Position numbers and translations under genes: made by a program. The notes beneath the pieces are model-generated. The model made no database searches. It was given only the letters and a program-made list of their open reading frames with translations, and was not told where the DNA came from. This document shows positions 43,175 to 50,010 of a stretch of DNA of 52,731 nucleotides, piece after piece. The stretch is from Acidobacteriota bacterium (lineage in GTDB: Bacteria; Acidobacteriota; Vicinamibacteria; Vicinamibacterales; CAVVIG01), in NCBI GenBank assembly GCA_017883165.1, contig JADGOC010000008.1, forward strand, positions 1 to 52,731, given 5' to 3'. How positions within the stretch are numbered: the stretch's first letter is position 1; every line of letters starts with the position of its first letter.

Positions 43175-45049
43175 ATGCCTGTTGATCGATCGTCTCTGAT
43201 TCCTGCCCTCACCAACGTCGCCACGAGACTCCGCATCGACTCGCTCACGTCGACCTCGGAGGCCGGCAGCGGCCATCCGACGAGTTGCTGTTCCGCCGCC
43301 GATCTGGTTGCAGCGCTCTTTTTCGCCGAGATGCGCTTCGACCCGAAAGATCCGCACAACGTGGACAGCGATCGCTTCATCCTCTCCAAGGGGCACGCCG
43401 CGCCGCTGTTGTACGCCGCGTGGGCGGAGTCGGGCGCCTTCGATCGCAGCGAGCTCCTGAAGCTTCGCACGCTCGGGTCCGATCTCGAAGGCCATCCGAC
43501 GCCGCGTCTGCCGTTTGTCGACGTCGCGACCGGCTCGCTCGGGCAGGGTATTTGCGCCGGCATCGGCTGCGCGCTGAATGCGCGCCGCATCAAGTCGGAC
43601 TACCGGACGTTTGTGTTGCTCGGCGACGGCGAATCCGCCGAAGGGTCCGTCTGGGAAGCGGCTGACGTCGCGGCGATGGACGGCCTCGACAACCTGTGCG
43701 GCCTGACCGACGTCAACGCGCTCGGCCAGAGCCGCGCGACGATGTGGCAGCACGACATGGAGCAGTTCGCCCGCCGCTGGCGCGCGTTCGGCTGGCACGC
43801 GATCGTCATCGACGGCCACGATCTCAATGCGATCCTCGATGCGTACGCCGAGGCGCGGCAGACCAAAGGGCAGCCGACGATGATCCTGGCGCGCACGATC
43901 AAAGGCAAAGGCGTGTCGTGGGTCGAAGGGAAAGACGGCTGGCACGGCAAGGCGTTCAAGAAAGGTGATGAGCTCGATCGCGCGCTCGCCGAGCTCGACA
44001 AACAGTTCGTGCCGGCGGCGGGCGGCGTGGATCTCGCTCGGCAGATTCCGAAGCCGGCCGCCGTCGCGCGTCCGGCGGTGACGCCGAAGCCCATCGCGCC
44101 GCCCACCTACAAGCTCGGCGAAGAGGTCGCGACGCGCGAAGCGTACGGCGCGGCGATCGCCAAGCTCGCGACTGCCGATCCGCGCGTGGTCGCGCTCGAC
44201 GCCGACGTGAAGAACTCGACCTTCAGCGACAAGTTCGAGAAAGTCGCGCCGGAGCGATTCTTTGAGAACTTCATCGCCGAGCAGGTGATGATCGGCGCCT
44301 CGATGGGGCTCGCCGCGCGCGGCGCGATCCCGTTTCCTTCGACCTTCGCGTGCTTTCTCTCGCGCGCCTACGACTTCATCCGCATGGCGGCGATCAGCGG
44401 CGTCGGCATCAAGATGGCCGGCTCGCACGCCGGCGTGTCGATCGGCGAGGACGGACCGTCGCAGATGGCGCTCGAGGATCTCGCGATGTGCCGCGCGGAG
44501 CCGAACATCACCGTGCTGTACCCGAGCGACGGCGTCAGCGCCGAGCGGCTCGTGGCGCTCGCCGCGTACCATCCGGGCCCGGCGTACATCCGCACGAGCC
44601 GCCCCAAGACGCCCGTCATCTACTCGAATGAGGAGACATTCGCGGTCGGCGGGCTCAAAGTGCTGCGGGAGAGCGCGAACGACGTCGCCACCGTGATCGG
44701 CGCCGGCATCACGGTCTTCGAAGCGCTGAAAGCGTACGATCAGCTGAAAACGGCGGGGATGCCGATTCGGGTGATCGATCTGTATTCAGTGTCGCCCGTC
44801 GATCGCGAGGGGCTCGTCGCCGCCGGCCGCGCCACCGGCGGACGCCTCATCACCGTCGAGGATCACTATGCCGCGGGCGGCATCGGCGACGCCGTGGCGG
44901 AGGCGGTGGCGGACGCGGGGCTGACCGTGCACCGGCTCGCCGTCCGCGAGATTCCGCGGAGCGGCAAGCCGGACGAGCTGCTCGATCGCTTCGGCATTTC
45001 AGCGGCCCATATCGCTGACGCCGTGCGCGCGCTGGCGGGACGCCGCTGA
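43175..45049 (+). CDS. tkt: Transketolase, animal-type
   Basis: 624 residues, a single-chain thiamine-diphosphate enzyme of the pentose phosphate pathway. It carries AGSGHPTSCCSAADL, RFILSKGHAAPLLYAAWAE, FVDVATGSLGQG, LLGDGESAEGSVWEA (Mg/ThDP motif), TRKAYG-like and SIGEDGPSQMALEDLAMC. Length and sequence match human TKT far better than E. coli TktA (about 660 residues). TAAACT at 43160-43165 ends 9 nt before the ATG; no Shine-Dalgarno is seen. Its stop is 1 bp from the end of the Spy-like gene. Confidence 0.93.
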   Translation: MPVDRSSLIPALTNVATRLRIDSLTSTSEAGSGHPTSCCSAADLVAALFFAEMRFDPKDPHNVDSDRFILSKGHAAPLLYAAWAESGAFDRSELLKLRTLGSDLEGHPTPRLPFVDVATGSLGQGICAGIGCALNARRIKSDYRTFVLLGDGESAEGSVWEAADVAAMDGLDNLCGLTDVNALGQSRATMWQHDMEQFARRWRAFGWHAIVIDGHDLNAILDAYAEARQTKGQPTMILARTIKGKGVSWVEGKDGWHGKAFKKGDELDRALAELDKQFVPAAGGVDLARQIPKPAAVARPAVTPKPIAPPTYKLGEEVATREAYGAAIAKLATADPRVVALDADVKNSTFSDKFEKVAPERFFENFIAEQVMIGASMGLAARGAIPFPSTFACFLSRAYDFIRMAAISGVGIKMAGSHAGVSIGEDGPSQMALEDLAMCRAEPNITVLYPSDGVSAERLVALAAYHPGPAYIRTSRPKTPVIYSNEETFAVGGLKVLRESANDVATVIGAGITVFEALKAYDQLKTAGMPIRVIDLYSVSPVDREGLVAAGRATGGRLITVEDHYAAGGIGDAVAEAVADAGLTVHRLAVREIPRSGKPDELLDRFGISAAHIADAVRALAGRR

Positions 45050-45050
45050 G

Positions 45051-45587
45051 CTACTGCAGGCTCCCGCTCGATCGTTCCTGAAAGCGCTGCCGCATCATCG
45101 CGCGCCGATCCTTCATCTTCGATCGCAGGGTGCGGGCCTCGGTCTGCTGCTCCGGCGTCAGCTGTTTGAAGACCTCCGCGCGGGCCTGCGCGCGGGCGAC
45201 CGCGATGTCGGCCTGGACCGCGGCGACATCCGCGCTACGCTGGCGGATCGTGGCCTCGTTTGGCGTGTCGGCGCTGACGGCGTCGTTGAGCGCGGCGCGC
45301 GCCGCGGCGGCGCGCTGGGCGAGTGTCTGCCATTCCTGGCGGTGTGACTGCACGACACCCTTGATCTGCGCCTTTTGCGCGTCGGTCACGCCGAGTCGCG
45401 ACGCCAGCCTCCGCAGCGGCGCGAAGCGGCCTCCCGGGCCGAGCCGAGCCATCAGCGGCCGCCGGCCGCTAAACGGACCCGCTCTCATCGCCGTATTCTG
45501 TGTAGAGGCATAAACGGCCGCGCCCATGCCGAGCGCGATCGCCGCTGCCCCGAGGCCCAGGCCGAAGCGTTGGACGGTCTTTGTCAT
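45051..45587 (-). CDS. Spy/CpxP-like periplasmic protein (LTxxQ family)
   Basis: 178 residues with an N-terminal signal segment (FGLGLGAAAIALGMGAAVYAS). The helical mature part has LASRLGVTDAQKAQIKGVV and, near the end, QLTPEQQTEARTL, the LTxxQ signature of Spy, CpxP and ZraP. These are periplasmic chaperone or sensor-modulating proteins. GGAG lies 6-7 nt before the ATG. It is divergent from an OmpR-type response regulator, as cpxP is from cpxR in E. coli. Confidence 0.85.
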   Translation of the reverse strand: MTKTVQRFGLGLGAAAIALGMGAAVYASTQNTAMRAGPFSGRRPLMARLGPGGRFAPLRRLASRLGVTDAQKAQIKGVVQSHRQEWQTLAQRAAAARAALNDAVSADTPNEATIRQRSADVAAVQADIAVARAQARAEVFKQLTPEQQTEARTLRSKMKDRRAMMRQRFQERSSGSLQ

Positions 45588-45625
45588 GACGTTCTCCTTC
45601 AGATCCATTGGACGGCATGGTGATG

Positions 45626-45658
45626 GACACCGGGTGTCGGATCGGTGACAAGACGGTG
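45626..45658. promoter_or_regulatory. Operator candidate: 11-bp-spaced GGTG repeats plus palindrome
   Basis: GGTG occurs at 45633, 45644 and 45655, exactly 11 bp apart, as GGTGTCGGATC, GGTGACAAGAC and GGTGGCAGTGT. The first overlaps a perfect palindrome GACACC-G-GGTGTC (45626-45638). OmpR/PhoB-family regulators bind direct repeats with this spacing. The site ends 12 bp before the regulator's start and lies 38 bp from the Spy-like start. Confidence 0.5.
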
Positions 45659-45670
45659 GCAGTGTAATCG

Positions 45671-46384
45671 ATGACTCCATCCCCCCGCATCCTCGTCGTC
45701 GAGGACGAGCCGAATATCCGGGATCTGGTCTGCCTGCACCTGGGGCTCGAGGGCTACGCGTGCGACGGCCTGGCCGACGGCCGTGAGGCGCTGACGCGCG
45801 CCGAGGCGGAGCGGTACGATCTGTTGGTGCTCGACGTGATGATTCCGGGACTGGACGGCCTGGCGCTGTGCCGTGCCGTGCGCAACGGCCGCGTCAACCG
45901 CGACGTGCCGATTCTGATGCTGACCGCGCGGCGGGAAGAATCCGACAAGGTGATCGGCCTGGAGAGCGGCGCCGACGACTATCTGACCAAGCCGTTCGGC
46001 GTGCGCGAGCTCGTGGCGCGGGCGCGCGCGCTCCTGCGGCGTCCGCGGCAGGCGCCGGTCGAAGCGGTCAGCGACGGCGAGCAAACGGTGACGGTGCACG
46101 GCGTGGAGATCGATCCGGCGCGCCGCCGGGTCCGCGTCAACGGCCACGAGGTCGAGCTGACCGACCAGGAGTTCCGGCTGCTGCATCTGCTCGCGACGCA
46201 CGCGGGGATCGTGTTCAGCCGCGAGGCGCTGCTCGGCAAGATCTGGCGCGGCGACACATTCGTCACGGTGCGCAGCGTGGACACGCTCGTCAAGCGGCTG
46301 CGCCGCCGCGTCGAACCCGATCCGGCGAACCCGCGGTTTCTGTTGACGGTCTGGGGCGTCGGCTATAAGTTCGCGGACGTGTAA
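45671..46384 (+). CDS. OmpR/PhoB-family response regulator, orphan
   Basis: 237 residues: a receiver domain with the acidic pair DE at the start (VVEDEPNIRDL), phosphoacceptor Asp in LLVLDVMIPGLDG, conserved Thr in LMLTARREE and Lys in YLTKPF, followed by a winged-helix DNA-binding domain (VELTDQEFRLLHLLATHAG, REALLGKIWRGD, VRSVDTLVKRLRRRVEPD, TVWGVGYKF). No histidine kinase is adjacent on either side. Likely regulates the divergent Spy-like gene and itself through the repeats between them. Confidence 0.93.
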   Translation: MTPSPRILVVEDEPNIRDLVCLHLGLEGYACDGLADGREALTRAEAERYDLLVLDVMIPGLDGLALCRAVRNGRVNRDVPILMLTARREESDKVIGLESGADDYLTKPFGVRELVARARALLRRPRQAPVEAVSDGEQTVTVHGVEIDPARRRVRVNGHEVELTDQEFRLLHLLATHAGIVFSREALLGKIWRGDTFVTVRSVDTLVKRLRRRVEPDPANPRFLLTVWGVGYKFADV

Positions 46385-46402
46385 CGCTGACGGAGGAGCC
46401 GC

Positions 46403-47146
46403 ATGGAATGGCGACACGCGCTTCTGCTTCTGGGCTTCGTCGTCTACCAGGCGCAGCAAACGCCGCCGCCGCGCGGCGCACGTCACATCCCCAGGATTGA
46501 GCTGCAGGTTGACGACAAAGGCGCCGACGTCGCCCCATGGGCGAGCGAGTTCATTTTGCTGGTCGATCGCAACTGGTCGCTGCCGCCAGAGGCGGAGACG
46601 CTCAATGGGCATGTGGCGGCGAGATTCAACGTCGACCGCGACGGAAAGATCTCGGATCTGGCGATTGTCTCGACTGGCGCTCCCGAGCCGCTGACCATTG
46701 CCGTGCGCGACGCGATCGGTCAGACGTCGCTCTTCCAGACCGTGCCGTCGAACTACCCCGGCGATCGGATGCCGGTTGCCGTCACCGCGTACTACAACGA
46801 AGCTCCGCCCCGCGCAGCGCTTCGCAAGTTCGATCCACCGGCGGGAGTCTACGACGCACATCGCAGCACCGACGTGACGCTGCCGCGCCTCGTGCACGAA
46901 GAGAAGCCTCGCTACACGCCAAACGCCATGCGCGCGCAGATTCAGGGCAGCGTTGTCCTCGGGTGCGTGGTGGACGTCGACGGCTCGGTTCGCGACGTGC
47001 AGGTGTTGGGGTCGCTCGACCCGTGGCTGGGCCTCGACGCGGAGGCGATCAAAGCGGCGAAGCTGTGGAAGTTCTCACCCGGGACGCGCTCCGGCGACGC
47101 CGTGCCCGTCTGGATCACTCTCCAGATGGCCTTTACGCTGAAATAG
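46403..47146 (+). CDS. Secreted protein with two TonB C-terminal-like domains
   Basis: 247 residues. A hydrophobic N-terminus (HALLLLGFVVYQAQQ) is a signal peptide or anchor. Residues about 55-125 form a first, divergent TonB_C-like domain (VAARFNVDRDGKISDLAIVS), and residues about 150-246 a clear one (PRLVHEEKPRYTPNAMRAQIQGSVVLG, VDVDGSVRDVQVLGS, AIKAAKLWKFSPG). There is no Pro-rich TonB linker, so it is not a classical energy transducer. GGAGGA precedes the ATG. It is 18 bp downstream of the response regulator, so probably co-transcribed. Confidence 0.83.
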   Translation: MEWRHALLLLGFVVYQAQQTPPPRGARHIPRIELQVDDKGADVAPWASEFILLVDRNWSLPPEAETLNGHVAARFNVDRDGKISDLAIVSTGAPEPLTIAVRDAIGQTSLFQTVPSNYPGDRMPVAVTAYYNEAPPRAALRKFDPPAGVYDAHRSTDVTLPRLVHEEKPRYTPNAMRAQIQGSVVLGCVVDVDGSVRDVQVLGSLDPWLGLDAEAIKAAKLWKFSPGTRSGDAVPVWITLQMAFTLK

Positions 47147-47152
47147 CTCTCG

Positions 47153-47260
47153 CTATCGCGTCAGCAGCCAGCCGGCAATCAGCACGACCACCGGGCCGCC
47201 GAGGATCAGCCACATGATCCAGCGTTTGTTCATGGGGTGCAGACCTGCGTGCCTCGTCAT
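47153..47260 (-). CDS. Possible 35-residue single-helix membrane protein
   Basis: An ATG at 47260 overlaps the nadE stop as ATGA. The product ends in one clear hydrophobic helix (WIMWLILGGPVVVLIAGWLL). An internal ATG at 47233 would give 26 residues. The only support is the coupling overlap and the sharp membrane helix; it ends 6 bp from the end of the TonB-domain gene. Confidence 0.45.
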   Translation of the reverse strand: MTRHAGLHPMNKRWIMWLILGGPVVVLIAGWLLTR

Positions 47261-48021
47261 TCGGCGGGCGGCGCCGGCGGCATGCGCCGCTTGTGCTCGC
47301 TCGCGCGCACCAGACGCTCGATCTTCATCGCGAGCGCCGGCGTCACGCTTTGCGGGCCGTCGTGCAGGTAGCGCTCGAGCTCGTCGTAGGTAAAGCCCAT
47401 CTCGCTCTCGTCGGTCTGGCCGAGCCACAGCCCGGCGCTCGGCGTGCGGTTGACGATCGCGTCCGGCACGTTCAGCTCGTGCGCCAGCGCGCGGACTTCG
47501 CTCTTCACCAGATTCACGATCGGCAGGACGTCGACGCCGCCGTCGCCGTACTTCGTGAAGTACCCGATCGAGGCTTCCGACCGATTGCCCGTTCCGGCGA
47601 CGAGATAGTTGAGCGAGTTGGCGATGAAGTAGAGCGTCGTCATCCGCAGCCGCGGCTTGATGTTGGCGAGCGGCAGCCGCGCACGTGGATCGTCGTGCGG
47701 CTTCTGCCGGTGGATCGACGCGGGGAGCATGGCGAGCGCCGGCTTGACGGTCGCCGTCAGCGCGTCGTACGCGACCGCCAGATCGACGCGCAGCGTGGGC
47801 AGCGAGAAATGCTTCGCAACGGCCGCGGCATCGCGCTCGTCCTGCGGATCGCTGTGGCACGGCAGTAGGACGCCGACCACCTCGCCGGGCGTGGCGAGCT
47901 GCGCGAGGTGCGCGACGACGGCGGAGTCGATGCCGCCCGACAACCCGACGACAAACCCTGTGGCGCCGGCCTCGGCCGCGCGTTCGCGCATCCACCCGGC
48001 GAGTCGTTCAGCTTGACCCAT
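47257..48021 (-). CDS. nadE: NH3-dependent NAD+ synthetase
   Basis: 254 residues. FVVGLSGGIDSAVVAHL is the PP-loop that binds ATP; LRVDLAVAYDAL, LANIKPRLRMTTLYFIAN, LVAGTGNRSEASIGYFTKYGDGGVD and TPSAGLWLGQTDESEMGFTYDELERYL are strongly conserved family blocks. It adenylates nicotinic acid adenine dinucleotide and uses ammonia to make NAD+. No glutaminase domain is present, so free ammonia is the donor. TAAAAT ends 7 nt before the ATG, predicting a leaderless mRNA. Confidence 0.94.
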   Translation of the reverse strand: MGQAERLAGWMRERAAEAGATGFVVGLSGGIDSAVVAHLAQLATPGEVVGVLLPCHSDPQDERDAAAVAKHFSLPTLRVDLAVAYDALTATVKPALAMLPASIHRQKPHDDPRARLPLANIKPRLRMTTLYFIANSLNYLVAGTGNRSEASIGYFTKYGDGGVDVLPIVNLVKSEVRALAHELNVPDAIVNRTPSAGLWLGQTDESEMGFTYDELERYLHDGPQSVTPALAMKIERLVRASEHKRRMPPAPPAE

Positions 48022-48028
48022 GGCGGGT

Positions 48029-48034
48029 ATTTTA
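48029..48034 (-). promoter_or_regulatory. -10 element, predicted leaderless (nadE)
   Basis: TAAAAT on the minus strand, 7 nt from the nadE ATG at 48021, with no Shine-Dalgarno. Confidence 0.48.
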
Positions 48035-48069
48035 GTCCGAGAATGCGCGAGCCTGTCAGTCAGCCCGTT

Positions 48070-48075
48070 TATAAT
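48070..48075 (+). promoter_or_regulatory. -10 element for the LppY/LpqO-type gene
   Basis: TATAAT on the plus strand, 19 nt before the ATG at 48095, with GGAGG between them. This gene therefore has a short leader with a Shine-Dalgarno, unlike its divergent neighbour nadE. Confidence 0.5.
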
Positions 48076-48094
48076 CGCCCCTGGAGGATATTCC

Positions 48095-49009
48095 ATGAGG
48101 CGTGCCAGCATCGTTCTTCTGTGCGCGGTTGCTCTTCTTGCGATCGCGCGCGCGCAGACGCCCCCGCCGCCCAAAGCGCCGTCCGGTCTCGACGTCGTGG
48201 CGATCGATCGGGCGATGGGGAAATCGGGCACGATCCTCGGCGACGTCTACAAGATATCCTTCCCCCGCACCGACCTGAGCGTCACGGTCGGCGGCGTGAA
48301 AGTGAAAGCCGGCTTCGCGCTGGGCAGCTGGGCGGCGTTCAAGTCCGCCGGCGACGGCAGCGCGGCGGGAGCCATCGTCCATGGCGATCTCGTCCTGCTC
48401 GATTCCGAGCTGAACGCGGTGATCTCCAGCCTCCAGCAGCACGACTTCCAAATCACGGCGATTCACAATCATCTGATCAACGAAACTCCCGCCCTGATGT
48501 ACATGCACTACTGGGGACAGGGGAATGCGGTGACGCTCGCGCAGAGTCTGAAGGACGCGCTCGGCCATTCGAAGACGCCGATTGCCGCCGCGGTGGCGCC
48601 GGCGGCCGCGGCGACGCCGGCCGACGATCTGCCGGCCGACGTGATTCAGGCGGCGATCGGCATCAAGGGCACGGTGTCCAACGGCGTGCTGACGGTGTCG
48701 CAGGCGCGGCCGGAGACGATCCAAATGATGGGCGTGACGCTCCCGCCGAGCATGGGAATGGCCACCGCCATCAACTTTCAATCCGCGGGGTCGGGCAAGG
48801 TCGCGGCGACCGGCGACTTCGTGATGGTGGCCGACGAGGTCAATACAGTCGCGCGCACGCTGCGCCAGCACGACATCGAGATCGCCGCGCTGCACAACCA
48901 CATGCTGCACGGATCACCCGAGCTGTATTTCATGCACTTCTGGGCGGTCGGCGATGCGGGAACGATCGCGTCTGGCCTGAAAGCCGCGCTCGCCGAAGTC
49001 AAACGTTAG
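48095..49009 (+). CDS. LppY/LpqO-family (DUF1259) secreted protein, tandem domains
   Basis: 304 residues with a signal peptide (residues 1-20, VALLAIARA). Two DUF1259 copies: residues about 30-160 with AIHNHLINETPALMYMHYWG, and residues about 185-300 with ALHNHMLHGSPELYFMHFWA. Each repeat has the HNH...MHxW histidine set, which suggests metal binding. An Ala/Pro linker joins them. The family was first named from mycobacterial lipoproteins; its function is unknown. GGAGG lies 7 nt before the ATG. Confidence 0.87.
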   Translation: MRRASIVLLCAVALLAIARAQTPPPPKAPSGLDVVAIDRAMGKSGTILGDVYKISFPRTDLSVTVGGVKVKAGFALGSWAAFKSAGDGSAAGAIVHGDLVLLDSELNAVISSLQQHDFQITAIHNHLINETPALMYMHYWGQGNAVTLAQSLKDALGHSKTPIAAAVAPAAAATPADDLPADVIQAAIGIKGTVSNGVLTVSQARPETIQMMGVTLPPSMGMATAINFQSAGSGKVAATGDFVMVADEVNTVARTLRQHDIEIAALHNHMLHGSPELYFMHFWAVGDAGTIASGLKAALAEVKR

Positions 49010-50010
49010 CGAATCGCTTCGGCCGCCGGGGAGTCGGGCCACGTCGCGACCGGCGCGGCGACATATCCCGCGTGCGCGAGGCGTCCCTGGAAGAGCGCCG
49101 TTTCCGACGCCCAGAAGGTGAGCTTCACCCAGAGTCGTCCGAGAATGTACAGCTGCCCGACGGCGAGGCCGGCCCACACCGACCATCCACCTGCGCCCGC
49201 CCCTGGCGCGATGAGCGCGTAGGTGGCGAGGACCAGCAGGAAGAGCATCAGGTTGATTAGGTACAACGCCCCGGCGGCGGTCGCGTTGCGTTGAATGAAC
49301 CCGACCGCCGCGCGAATCGCGCCGATCATGCTGCGGCGGTCTTCCACGACGGCGCGCACTTTCGCGTAGTCGAAGATCACGTTGCACGCCGCGACCAGTA
49401 GCCCGAACACGACGTAGAGCGCGGCCCGCACGAGAAACGCCGTGCGCTCGACGGTGACGTCGCGTGTCAGGCGGGGGAACAGATCCCCGAACAGCCACGG
49501 GTGCAGGTGGAAGAACAGCAGTGCGTACACCCCCCACATCACGACGGCCAGTCGCAGGAACCTGAAGAAGAACACCCCCGACGCCGCGAAGAAGCCGTGC
49601 GCGCGCGTCGCGCGATCGCGTGCGTAGCGATCGATGATCCCGCCGGCGAAGAAGATCCACAGCACCACGTACGCGGTCGCGGCGCCGACGATGACGACCG
49701 GGCGATGCTCGTTGTCGACGAACGCGCTGAGGTTATCGAGTACGGCGCCGAACCCGATGATCGACGGCTTGAAGGTGACGCCGAGGCCGGTCGCCTGATC
49801 GCTGAACTCCTGCCACCAGTCGTAGTTGACGCCGGCCGCCGCGGAATCGGCCGCGAGGCTGCTGCCGAGATGCTGCTCGATCATGCCGCGCAGCCCGAGC
49901 GCGAGCGGCAGGCTCACGAGCAGCGTCAGCGCCCACACGCCGATGAGAATCGCCGGCGCGCGGCGCACGCGCCGCAGGCCGTCGCGCCATGCGGAAAATG
50001 GAGTCGTCAT
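49006..50010 (-). CDS. Polytopic membrane protein of unknown function
   Basis: 334 residues with about six hydrophobic helices, a long first periplasmic segment (residues 45-95) and the pattern VIFDYAKVRAVVEDRRS followed by an amphipathic helix (AIRAAVGFIQRN), seen in DUF4013/YciC-like integral membrane proteins. The ATG overlaps the M1 peptidase stop (ATGA), so it is coupled to the peptidase. Its last 4 bp overlap the end of the LppY/LpqO gene on the other strand. Confidence 0.78.
   Translation of the reverse strand: MTTPFSAWRDGLRRVRRAPAILIGVWALTLLVSLPLALGLRGMIEQHLGSSLAADSAAAGVNYDWWQEFSDQATGLGVTFKPSIIGFGAVLDNLSAFVDNEHRPVVIVGAATAYVVLWIFFAGGIIDRYARDRATRAHGFFAASGVFFFRFLRLAVVMWGVYALLFFHLHPWLFGDLFPRLTRDVTVERTAFLVRAALYVVFGLLVAACNVIFDYAKVRAVVEDRRSMIGAIRAAVGFIQRNATAAGALYLINLMLFLLVLATYALIAPGAGAGGWSVWAGLAVGQLYILGRLWVKLTFWASETALFQGRLAHAGYVAAPVATWPDSPAAEAIR

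Noticed and set aside
46403-47146. Classical TonB energy transducer
   Set aside because: There is no Pro-rich periplasm-spanning linker and no exbB/exbD nearby; only TonB_C-like domains are seen.
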